This document shows positions 1 to 4,894 of a stretch of 6,159 nucleotides of DNA, one piece after another. The position numbers and the translations under genes are program-made. Origin of the DNA: an uncultured Eubacteriales bacterium. GTDB taxonomy: Bacteria > Bacillota_A > Clostridia > Christensenellales > Aristaeellaceae. The DNA lies in contig USEE01000095.1 in the NCBI GenBank assembly GCA_900553645.1, positions 1-6,159 of the forward strand, given 5' to 3'. Each line of letters begins with the position of its first letter. The stretch's first letter is position 1. The notes under the pieces are model-generated. The model saw nothing but the letters and a program-made list of their open reading frames with translations. It was not told the DNA's origin and did no database searches.

Positions 1-2
1 TC

Positions 3-140
3 GATTGGGGCCGGGTGGGTATGCACCCGGGCGACTCGACCGCTACACTGGCGATGAACGTGGACGAACTGCTTAAACTGTGCGAAGGCCCGCTTGGGCA
101 TGACTATGATATTGTCGATATGACTGAAGAAAATTCTTGA
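3..140 (+). CDS. C-terminal fragment of an unidentified protein (5' end outside the window)
   Basis: An open frame enters from the left edge and ends at TGA 138-140, giving 45 residues. The readable part includes DWGRVGMHPGDSTATLAMN, then a leucine-rich helix-like stretch (VDELLKLC) and an acidic tail (DMTEENS). Codon choice (GC-rich third positions, GGC, CTG, GAC) resembles the genes downstream, which supports real coding. The stop lies 35 nt before the pfkA ATG, so read-through into pfkA is possible. I do not recognise the family from this short tail and assign no function. In many Firmicutes pfkA follows dnaE, but these residues do not look like the end of DnaE to me. Confidence 0.55.
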   Translation, partial: DWGRVGMHPGDSTATLAMNVDELLKLCEGPLGHDYDIVDMTEENS

Positions 141-162
141 GTATACAATGACTAATATAGCT

Positions 163-169
163 GGAGGTG
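163..169 (+). promoter_or_regulatory. Ribosome binding site of pfkA (decides the start)
   Basis: GGAGGTG lies 6 nt before ATG 176. The in-frame GTG at 167-169 is part of this Shine-Dalgarno sequence, so it cannot be the start served by it. The protein therefore begins MKRRIGILTSGG, which matches the usual PFK N-terminus. Confidence 0.8.
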
Positions 170-175
170 TGCAAT

Positions 176-1246
176 ATGAAGCGCAGAATAGGTATATTGA
201 CCAGCGGCGGCGACTGCCCCGGCCTTAACGCGGCCATACGCGGCGTGGCCCGCGCCGCATACGAGATGTTCGATGCGGAAATCGTCGGCGTAGTGGACGG
301 CTACCGCGGCCTGATTCAGGGCGAGTATAAGGAAATGAAGCAGTCCGACTTCTCGGGCATACTCACCCTCGGCGGCACCATACTGGGTACCAGCCGCCAG
401 CCGTATAAGTACATGCGCGTGATCGGCGACGATAACGTCGATAAGGTCGCCGAAATGAAGGCCAACTATAAGAAGATGAAGCTGGATACGCTGGGCGGCA
501 ACGGCACGCATAAGACCGCAAACCTGCTCAGTGAAGAAGGCCTTAACGTAATCGGCCTGCCTAAGACAATCGATAACGACATCTGGGGCACCGAGGTCAC
601 GTTCGGCTTCCACACGGCGGTCGACATCGCTACCGACGTGATCGACCGCATACATACCACCGCAACCAGTCACGGCCGCGTGATGGTAATCGAAATAATG
701 GGCAATAAGGCCGGTTGGCTTACGCTGTACAGCGGCGTGGCGGGCGGCGCGGACGTGGTGCTGCTGCCCGAAATCCCATACGACATAGATAACGTGGTGC
801 GCGCAGTCAACGCCCGCGCCAAGCGCAATAAGTCCTTCTCGATAATAGCCGTGGCCGAGGGCGCAATGGATAAGAAGGAAGCAGGTATGAAGCGCAAGGA
901 GCGTGTCGCCGCCCGAGCTGAAGAAGGCTTCACCACAATATCCGCGCGCATAGCCCGCCAGATCGAGCAAAAGACCGGCATAGAAACCCGCGCGGTAGTG
1001 CCCGGCCACATACAGCGCGGCGGCAGTCCCTCGGCATACGACCGCGTGCTGGCAACCCGGTTCGGCGTACATGCCGCCGAACTGATACGCGACGGCGTAT
1101 ACGGCGTGAGCGTGGCGCTCAAGGGCGACGAGGTTATCCATAACCCGCTGAGCGAAGTCGCGGGCATAACCAAGTTCGTGCCCCCGGAACATCAGATGGT
1201 GCGCATCGCACGCAACATAGGCATTCGCTTCGGCGACGAAAAGTAA
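176..1246 (+). CDS. pfkA: 6-phosphofructokinase (PfkA family, GGNGT / PKTIDND subtype)
   Basis: Cytosolic glycolytic enzyme that phosphorylates fructose 6-phosphate to fructose 1,6-bisphosphate; 356 residues. Visible motifs: the N-terminal phosphate-donor loop TSGGDCPG (residues 9-16); the donor loop GGNGT (107-111); the catalytic loop PKTIDND (129-135) with Asp133 as the expected base; sugar-phosphate contacts SHGR (165-168), MGN (175-177), AEG (227-229), Arg272 and PGHIQRGG (276-283). The residue at E. coli position 104 is Gly (Gly110), which family knowledge links to ATP use. The residue at position 124 is Lys (Lys130), as in PPi-dependent enzymes, and the usual Asp103 is Asn109. This mixed pattern resembles an ATP-type clade of anaerobic Firmicutes, but the donor is not proven. 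Oddity: the strand before GGNGT reads KLDTLGG and seems about three residues shorter than usual (IDALVVIGG in E. coli). A flavin reductase gene follows after 14 nt, probably in the same transcript. Confidence 0.96.
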   Translation: MKRRIGILTSGGDCPGLNAAIRGVARAAYEMFDAEIVGVVDGYRGLIQGEYKEMKQSDFSGILTLGGTILGTSRQPYKYMRVIGDDNVDKVAEMKANYKKMKLDTLGGNGTHKTANLLSEEGLNVIGLPKTIDNDIWGTEVTFGFHTAVDIATDVIDRIHTTATSHGRVMVIEIMGNKAGWLTLYSGVAGGADVVLLPEIPYDIDNVVRAVNARAKRNKSFSIIAVAEGAMDKKEAGMKRKERVAARAEEGFTTISARIARQIEQKTGIETRAVVPGHIQRGGSPSAYDRVLATRFGVHAAELIRDGVYGVSVALKGDEVIHNPLSEVAGITKFVPPEHQMVRIARNIGIRFGDEK

Positions 1247-1260
1247 TTGGAGTGGAATAA

Positions 1261-1884
1261 TTGGCAAAGCAAATCTGGAAAAGCGGCACAATGCTGTATC
1301 CGCTGCCCGCAGTCATGGTCAGCTGCGCCGCCGACGGCCGCGATAACGTGTTTACCGTGGCGTGGACGGGCATAGTCTGCACCAACCCCGCGATGACATA
1401 CGTGTCGGTGCGCCCCGAACGCTTCTCATACGACCTGATTCGCAAAAGCGGCGAGTTCGTGATTAACCTCGTGCCGTCCGAGCTTGCGCGCGCGTGCGAC
1501 CTGTGCGGCGTGGTGTCGGGCCGGGACGGCGACAAGTTCGAGCGCGCAGGCATTACCCGCGAGCAGATGCGCGACGTAAACTGCCCCGGCATAGCCGAAT
1601 GCCCAGTGCAATTGGAATGCCGCGTGAGGCAGGTAATGGAGCTGGGCAGTCATCACATGTTCCTGAGCGACATACTCTGCGTACATGCAGACGAAAAACT
1701 GCTTAACGAATCGGGCAAGCTGGAGCTGGAACGCGCGTCGCTGATAAGTTACAGCCACGGCGCATACTATGAGCCGGGCAGGGCGCTGGGGCACTTCGGA
1801 TTCTCGGTGCGCAAAAAGCCGCTGGAAACGCCATCAAAGCGTAAAAAGCCGCGCAAGACTGACCACTCTAAACCGAATGGTTAA
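1261..1884 (+). CDS. Flavin reductase-like, FMN-binding split-barrel protein
   Basis: The 207-residue protein has the flavin reductase-like split-barrel fold typical of flavoredoxins and NAD(P)H:FMN reductases, which bind FMN and pass electrons in the cytosol. Supporting features: MLYPLPAVMVSCAAD near the N-terminus (residues 11-25); FTVAWTGIVCTNPAMTYVSV (31-50); an RFSYDLIRKSGEFVINL segment (54-70), where flavin-phosphate contacts usually lie; LCGVVSGRDGDKF (81-93); and GSHHMFLSDI (129-138). The start is TTG 1261. An in-frame TAA sits directly before it (1258-1260), a GGAGTGG ribosome site is at 1249-1255, and the next ATG (codon 11) would remove part of the first strand. The C-terminus (about 183-207) is a lysine/arginine-rich tail outside the core fold. 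Six cysteines fall between residues 79 and 140, with no clear cluster motif. The physiological partner is unknown. The 14-nt gap suggests co-transcription with pfkA, but no metabolic link is visible. Confidence 0.92.
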   Translation: MAKQIWKSGTMLYPLPAVMVSCAADGRDNVFTVAWTGIVCTNPAMTYVSVRPERFSYDLIRKSGEFVINLVPSELARACDLCGVVSGRDGDKFERAGITREQMRDVNCPGIAECPVQLECRVRQVMELGSHHMFLSDILCVHADEKLLNESGKLELERASLISYSHGAYYEPGRALGHFGFSVRKKPLETPSKRKKPRKTDHSKPNG

Positions 1885-2013
1885 CCAGAAATGCAACCGT
1901 GACTTTACACTATTAAAGCGATAAAAGGGAATATCGGACGCTATACGACCAATAATGTTCGGAAAAAGTGCGGTTTATCCGAACAAAGCCAGTATACACA
2001 AATATTGCCTTTA

Positions 2014-2043
2014 TTGTGAAAATGGTGCCGCTGAGAGTATAAT
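2014..2043 (+). promoter_or_regulatory. Candidate sigma-A promoter directly in front of the terminator hairpin
   Basis: TTGTGA (2014-2019) and a perfect TATAAT (2038-2043) are separated by 18 nt. Transcription would start near 2049-2051, a few bases before the hairpin at 2053. There is no room for a protein gene, so if active it would yield only a short hairpin RNA of about 50 nt. The -35 box matches 4 of 6 consensus bases. The match may be chance in AT-rich DNA. Confidence 0.35.
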
Positions 2044-2052
2044 TTTAGGCTT

Positions 2053-2099
2053 AAAAAACTGTAGGATGACTGCATCTGCAATCATCCTACAGTTTTTTT
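2053..2099 (+). terminator. Strong Rho-independent terminator, probably bidirectional
   Basis: A 17-bp perfect stem is formed by 2053-2069 (six A, then CTGTAGGATGA) and 2082-2098 (TCATCCTACAG, then T). The apical part contains TGCA-TC-TGCA, which can add about three pairs. Seven T follow the G at 2092. The A-tract on the left arm makes it work equally well on the other strand. It would end the pfkA-flavin reductase transcript about 170 nt after the stop at 1884 and insulate the liv operon. Confidence 0.85.
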
Positions 2100-2231
2100 A
2101 TAGCATAAATCAAGATGCATCAAAAAAATTGAATTGAACTTACGCTGCCAATATACCGCCAAATTTCGGCTTGCAGTGCCGCAATGCATTCAAAATTTGT
2201 ATGATAATTAACATTAAACTGCAAAACGCGC

Positions 2232-2261
2232 TTGCATTTGCACGAATGAGAGTATTATAAT
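2232..2261 (+). promoter_or_regulatory. Candidate upstream promoter of the liv operon
   Basis: TTGCAT (2232-2237) and a perfect TATAAT (2256-2261) are separated by 18 nt. Transcription from here would give a leader of roughly 125 nt before the livJ ATG at 2396. The -35 box is weak (3 of 6). The bases before the -10 box (TGAGAGTAT) repeat those before the TATAAT at 2038, which may mean a shared promoter style. Confidence 0.4.
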
Positions 2262-2310
2262 CTTTTCAAGGTTCATGCAGAATTATACAGCGTTTGATTT
2301 GCAAATGCAA
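2232..2310. repeat. 11-bp inverted repeat around the upstream liv promoter
   Basis: TTGCATTTGCA at 2232-2242 has its exact reverse complement TGCAAATGCAA at 2300-2310. The first copy covers the -35 box of the upstream promoter; the second lies about 35-40 nt into its predicted transcript. Two inverted copies flanking a promoter could be paired operator sites. The words are of low complexity, so chance is also plausible. Confidence 0.35.
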
Positions 2311-2340
2311 ATTGCATCAGAACCGTACAATAATCCGATA

Positions 2341-2361
2341 TTGACGGAATTTGTCCGTTAA
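2341..2361. promoter_or_regulatory. Palindrome inside the proximal liv promoter (possible operator)
   Basis: The arms TTGACGGA (2341-2348) and TCCGTTAA (2354-2361) match in 7 of 8 positions when inverted, around a 5-nt centre. The palindrome covers the -35 box and much of the spacer of the proximal promoter, a place where a bound dimeric repressor would block RNA polymerase. No regulator gene is in the window, and I cannot assign the motif to a known family. It does not resemble the CodY consensus AATTTTCWGAAAATT. Confidence 0.35.
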
Positions 2362-2369
2362 TATATACA
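2341..2369 (+). promoter_or_regulatory. Candidate proximal promoter of the liv operon
   Basis: TTGACG (2341-2346, 5 of 6 consensus) and TATACA (2364-2369, 4 of 6) have the ideal 17-nt spacing. Transcription would start near 2376, giving a leader of about 20 nt that still includes the livJ ribosome site AGAGGGG (2379-2385). By spacing and -35 quality it is the better of the two liv promoter candidates. Confidence 0.5.
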
Positions 2370-2395
2370 CTCATTGTGAGAGGGGTCTTACTTTT

Positions 2396-3535
2396 ATGAA
2401 GCGCATGGTATCTTTGCTTCTTACTTTGGTAATGCTCGTCGCCCTGCCGGTGTTTGCATCGGCTGACGGCGATACGATCCGCATCGGCGGTTTGGCTCCG
2501 CTGACCGGCGACGTGGCCGTATACGGCGTCGCTGCGCAGCGCGGCATCGACCTGTACATAGAGCAGCTCAATGCCAACGGCGGTCTGCTGGGCAAGCAGG
2601 TCGAGATGGTATGGTACGACGAAAAGGGCGACGCGGCCGAGGCCGTAAATGCTTACAACCGCCTGGTCGGCGACGTAGTCGCCCTGATAGGCGACGTTAC
2701 GTCCAAGCCCTCCATCGCCGTTTCCGAGCTGGCCGCGCAGGACAACATGCCCATGATCACCGCCACCTCTACCGCCTACGACGTGACCACCCCCGGTCCG
2801 AACATATTCCGCGCCTGCTTCCTGGATCCGTATCAGGGCGAAATGATGGGCACCTACGCCGCCAACGATATGGGCGTAAAGACCGCGGCTATCATTTACA
2901 ACAACTCCGATGACTATTCCACCGGCTTGGCCGAGAGCTTCAAGGCCAAGTTTGAAGAGCTGGGCGGCACCGTCGTTGCTTATGAAGCTTACGCCAGCAG
3001 CGATATCGACTATAAGGCTCAGCTGACCAACATCGCCGACAAGAATCCCGAAGTCGTGTTCATGCCCGACTACTACAACCGTGTAGCCATGATCGTAAAG
3101 CAGGCTCGTGAAGCTGGTCTGAATGTGCCTTTCCTGGGCGCCGACGGCTGGGATGGTCTGCTGACCGTTGTTGATGATCCCACCATACTGGACGGCTGCT
3201 TCTTCTGCAACCACTACTCCACTCAGGATGAGGATGAGAACGTCCAGAACTTCCTGAAGAGCTTTGAGGAAAAGTACAACGAAACCCCCAACTCCTTCAG
3301 CGCTCTGGGCTACGACGCGGCCAAGATACTGTGCACCGCCATCGAAAACGCCGGCTCCACCGATGCGCAGGCCATTGTCGATCAGATGAAGGCCACCTCC
3401 ATAGACGGCGTTACCGGTCACATAGTGTACGACGATCACAACGACCCGCAGAAGAGCGTCGCCATCATCACGTTTGAAAACGGCGAGATGAAGCTGGTCG
3501 AAAAGCTGATGCCCACGACCGCGGCGGCCGAATAA
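2396..3535 (+). CDS. livJ: Branched-chain amino acid ABC transporter substrate-binding protein (LivJ-like)
   Basis: A 379-residue extracytoplasmic binding protein of the type 1 periplasmic-binding fold (Peripla_BP_6). It captures a branched-chain amino acid or related amide and delivers it to LivH/LivM. Start: ATG 2396, with AGAGGGG (2379-2385) 10 nt upstream; an ATG at 2351 would add 15 unlikely residues before the signal peptide. Residues 1-23 form a signal peptide (KRM, a hydrophobic run, then ASA before Asp24). The mature part begins DTIRIGGLAPLTGDVAVYG (26-44), the family's opening strand and loop. It continues with GGLLGKQVEMVWYD (62-75), GDVTSKPSIAVSELA (99-113) and the hinge region near ITATSTAYDVTTPG (121-134). 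The tail has ALGYDAAKIL (303-312) and the typical GVTGHIVYDDHNDP (338-351). No cysteine follows the signal peptide, so it is not an obvious lipoprotein, which is odd for a Gram-positive binding protein. Isoleucine codons favour ATC more than in pfkA, in keeping with high expression. The exact ligand cannot be read from sequence. Confidence 0.95.
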   Translation: MKRMVSLLLTLVMLVALPVFASADGDTIRIGGLAPLTGDVAVYGVAAQRGIDLYIEQLNANGGLLGKQVEMVWYDEKGDAAEAVNAYNRLVGDVVALIGDVTSKPSIAVSELAAQDNMPMITATSTAYDVTTPGPNIFRACFLDPYQGEMMGTYAANDMGVKTAAIIYNNSDDYSTGLAESFKAKFEELGGTVVAYEAYASSDIDYKAQLTNIADKNPEVVFMPDYYNRVAMIVKQAREAGLNVPFLGADGWDGLLTVVDDPTILDGCFFCNHYSTQDEDENVQNFLKSFEEKYNETPNSFSALGYDAAKILCTAIENAGSTDAQAIVDQMKATSIDGVTGHIVYDDHNDPQKSVAIITFENGEMKLVEKLMPTTAAAE

Positions 3536-3551
3536 TACTTTAGTTCAAACT

Positions 3552-3574
3552 CCGCCCCGAATGTTCGCGGGCGG
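3552..3574 (+). other. GC-rich mRNA hairpin 1 in the livJ-livH spacer
   Basis: CCGCCC (3552-3557) pairs with GGGCGG (3569-3574), with a further short pairing of CGA and TCG inside across a bulged C at 3568. It lies 17 nt after the livJ stop and has no T-tract, so a processing or stability role is more likely than full termination. Confidence 0.5.
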
Positions 3575-3579
3575 TCGGC

Positions 3580-3609
3580 GGGAGGCTTCCGGCGCGCCGG
3601 GGGCCTCCC
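3580..3609 (+). other. GC-rich mRNA hairpin 2 in the livJ-livH spacer (attenuation or stability element)
   Basis: A 13-bp stem is formed by 3580-3592 and 3597-3609. GGGAGGC pairs with GCCTCCC, two U-G wobble pairs follow, then CCGG pairs with CCGG around a CGCG tip. The core 3589-3600 is a perfect 12-base palindrome. No run of T follows, so it is not a classic terminator. In binding-protein operons such hairpins often protect the 3' end of the binding-protein mRNA or cause partial read-through, which keeps LivJ in excess over the permeases. That role is inferred here. Confidence 0.6.
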
Positions 3610-3670
3610 TGCGCCGTTATAGCCGGTTATGATATAGGCCATATGGCAAAAGAGTTAGGAGGTCGGGAAA

Positions 3671-4642
3671 ATGAGCTTTTTAAATCAGCTCATCAACGGA
3701 CTACATGTTGGAAGCATTTACGCGCTGATAGCACTGGGCTATACGATGGTATACGGCATAGTCAAGCTGATTAACTTCGCACACGGCGATATAATCATGG
3801 TCGGCGCTTACATATCGTTGCTGCTGCTGACCGCGCTGGGCTGGCCGCTTTACATTGTAATACCTGCGACTATGCTGTTTTGCGCCGCTTCCGGTATGCT
3901 TATCGAGTACGTTGCCTACCGGCCCCTGCGTAATTCGGTGGCGATGACCGAGGCGATGGCCCGCATTGGCGACCGCATGAGGAAGATCCTTCATATGAAG
4001 GAAAGCCACAAGGGCGAGGGCGGCAAGCCCACCCCCCGCATAAGCGCGCTGATTACCGCTATCGGCGTGAGCATGTTGCTGGAGAACATGTTCGTGCTTA
4101 TCATGTCGCCTAACCCGCGCTCCTATCCCACGATAATCAGTCTGCCTCAGCTTCAGATAGGCGATATGAAGATAAGCGCCACCACGATAATCACGATTAT
4201 CGCATCCGCAGTCATAATGATCGGCCTGCAGCTGTTCATAAAGCGCACCCGCATAGGTAAGGCGATGCGCGCCGTGTCCGAAAACATGGAGGCGGCTCAG
4301 CTGATGGGCATAAACACCAACACCACGATTTCCATCACGTTCGCAATCGGCTCCGGCCTTGCGGCGCTGGGCGCGATACTGTACTGCGCCGCGTATCCGC
4401 AGGTGCAGCCGTACATGGGTTCCATGCCCGGCCTTAAGGCGTTTATCGCTGCGGTTCTGGGCGGCATCGGCGTAATACCGGGCGCGATGCTGGGCGGCTT
4501 TGTAATGGGCATAGCCGAATGCCTTACTAAGGGCTTCATATCCTCTCAGTTCGCCGACGCGGTTGTGTTCGGCATACTGATAGTCGTACTGCTGGTAAAG
4601 CCGGCGGGCATAATGGGCAAAAAGAGCAGCGAGAAGGTGTAA
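3671..4642 (+). CDS. livH: Branched-chain amino acid ABC transporter permease LivH
   Basis: A 323-residue inner-membrane permease (BPD_transp_2 family) that forms the channel together with LivM. The start ATG 3671 is set by AGGAGGT (3657-3663), 7 nt upstream. The N-terminus contains the family hallmark LGYTMVYGIVKLINFAHGDI (22-41). Likely membrane segments are about 10-32, 40-56, 59-83, 124-146, 170-190, 222-243, 256-285 and 295-311. The cytoplasmic loop RAVSENMEAAQLMGIN (200-215) is the EAA-like contact to the ATPase subunit, and AVLGGIGVIPGAMLGG (261-276) is the conserved C-terminal glycine-rich region. Oddity: between YRPLR (83-87) and ISALITAIG (124-132), which are nearly adjacent in E. 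coli LivH, lies a charged, soluble-looking insertion of about 30-36 residues (NSVAMTEAMARIGDRMRK and following, rich in K, R, E and G). livM starts 3 nt after the stop, indicating translational coupling. Confidence 0.95.
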   Translation: MSFLNQLINGLHVGSIYALIALGYTMVYGIVKLINFAHGDIIMVGAYISLLLLTALGWPLYIVIPATMLFCAASGMLIEYVAYRPLRNSVAMTEAMARIGDRMRKILHMKESHKGEGGKPTPRISALITAIGVSMLLENMFVLIMSPNPRSYPTIISLPQLQIGDMKISATTIITIIASAVIMIGLQLFIKRTRIGKAMRAVSENMEAAQLMGINTNTTISITFAIGSGLAALGAILYCAAYPQVQPYMGSMPGLKAFIAAVLGGIGVIPGAMLGGFVMGIAECLTKGFISSQFADAVVFGILIVVLLVKPAGIMGKKSSEKV

Positions 4643-4645
4643 CGC

Positions 4646-4894
4646 ATGAAAAAGGATAAGATAGCATCATACATAGTAAATGCCGTCGCCATAGCCGCGC
4701 TGTTCATACTGGGTCAGTATATGACCACATCCGGAATGCTGTCGCGATACTATACCGGCATAGTAATGATGGTTGGCATTAACATAATCCTTACCGCCAG
4801 CCTTAACCTGACCACCGGTTATCTGGGCCAGCTCGCGCTGGGCCACGCGGGCTTCATGTCCGTGGGCGCATACGGCGCGGCGCTGAGGGCCATG
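4646..4894 (+). CDS. livM: LivM permease, N-terminal fragment only (about 83 of the usual 300+ residues)
   Basis: ATG 4646 follows the livH stop by 3 nt, with AGAAGGTG (4632-4639) as ribosome site inside the end of livH. Residues 1-5 are basic (MKKDK). A membrane segment follows at about 8-25, then a second at about 37-57. SLNLTTGYLGQLALGHAGFM (52-71) and SVGAYGA (72-78) are the classic LivM N-terminal signature; LivM pairs with LivH to form the importer channel. After about residue 80-84 LivM similarity stops and the frame continues as a different protein (see the next entry). The fragment has only two or three of the expected membrane segments and lacks the loop that contacts the ATPase, so it could not work as a permease. 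The order livJ-livH-livM is the standard one, so an intact livM is expected in the real genome unless it has been deleted. Confidence 0.85.

Larger units (their letters stand above)
1885..2395. other. AT-rich intergenic region with regulatory elements and no convincing gene
   Basis: These 511 bases separate the pfkA-flavin reductase pair from the liv operon and are clearly richer in A+T than the genes on either side. They contain a promoter-like pair (2014-2043), a strong hairpin terminator (2053-2099), an 11-bp inverted repeat (2232-2242 / 2300-2310), two candidate livJ promoters (2232-2261 and 2341-2369) and a palindrome (2341-2361). TGCA-containing words such as TTGCATTTGCA and TGCAAATGCAA recur across 2115-2315. 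A 60-codon open frame at 1955-2137 runs straight through the terminator and lacks a good ribosome site, so it is not annotated. I see no tRNA, T-box (no AGGGTGGNACCGCG-like motif) or known riboswitch core. Confidence 0.7.

Noticed and set aside
152..1291. 379-codon minus-strand open frame opposite pfkA
   Set aside because: It is a by-product of GC-rich codon structure. The product is rich in Ala, His and Tyr with no recognisable motif, while the + strand encodes a clear PFK.
1955..2137. 60-codon + strand open frame in the intergenic region
   Set aside because: It runs through the terminator stem and T-tract, lacks a ribosome binding site, and resembles no protein I know.
2100..2395. T-box or other amino-acid riboswitch in the livJ leader
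   Set aside because: There is no T-box sequence and no terminator/antiterminator pair before livJ. The better promoter leaves a leader of only about 20 nt.
2273..3439. 388-codon minus-strand open frame opposite livJ
   Set aside because: It is the antisense shadow of a well-supported binding protein. It has a low-complexity Gly/Val/His composition and no recognisable domain.
3580..3609. Intrinsic terminator after livJ
   Set aside because: The stem is strong, but it is followed by CTGCGCCG rather than a run of T, and livH downstream clearly belongs to the same operon.
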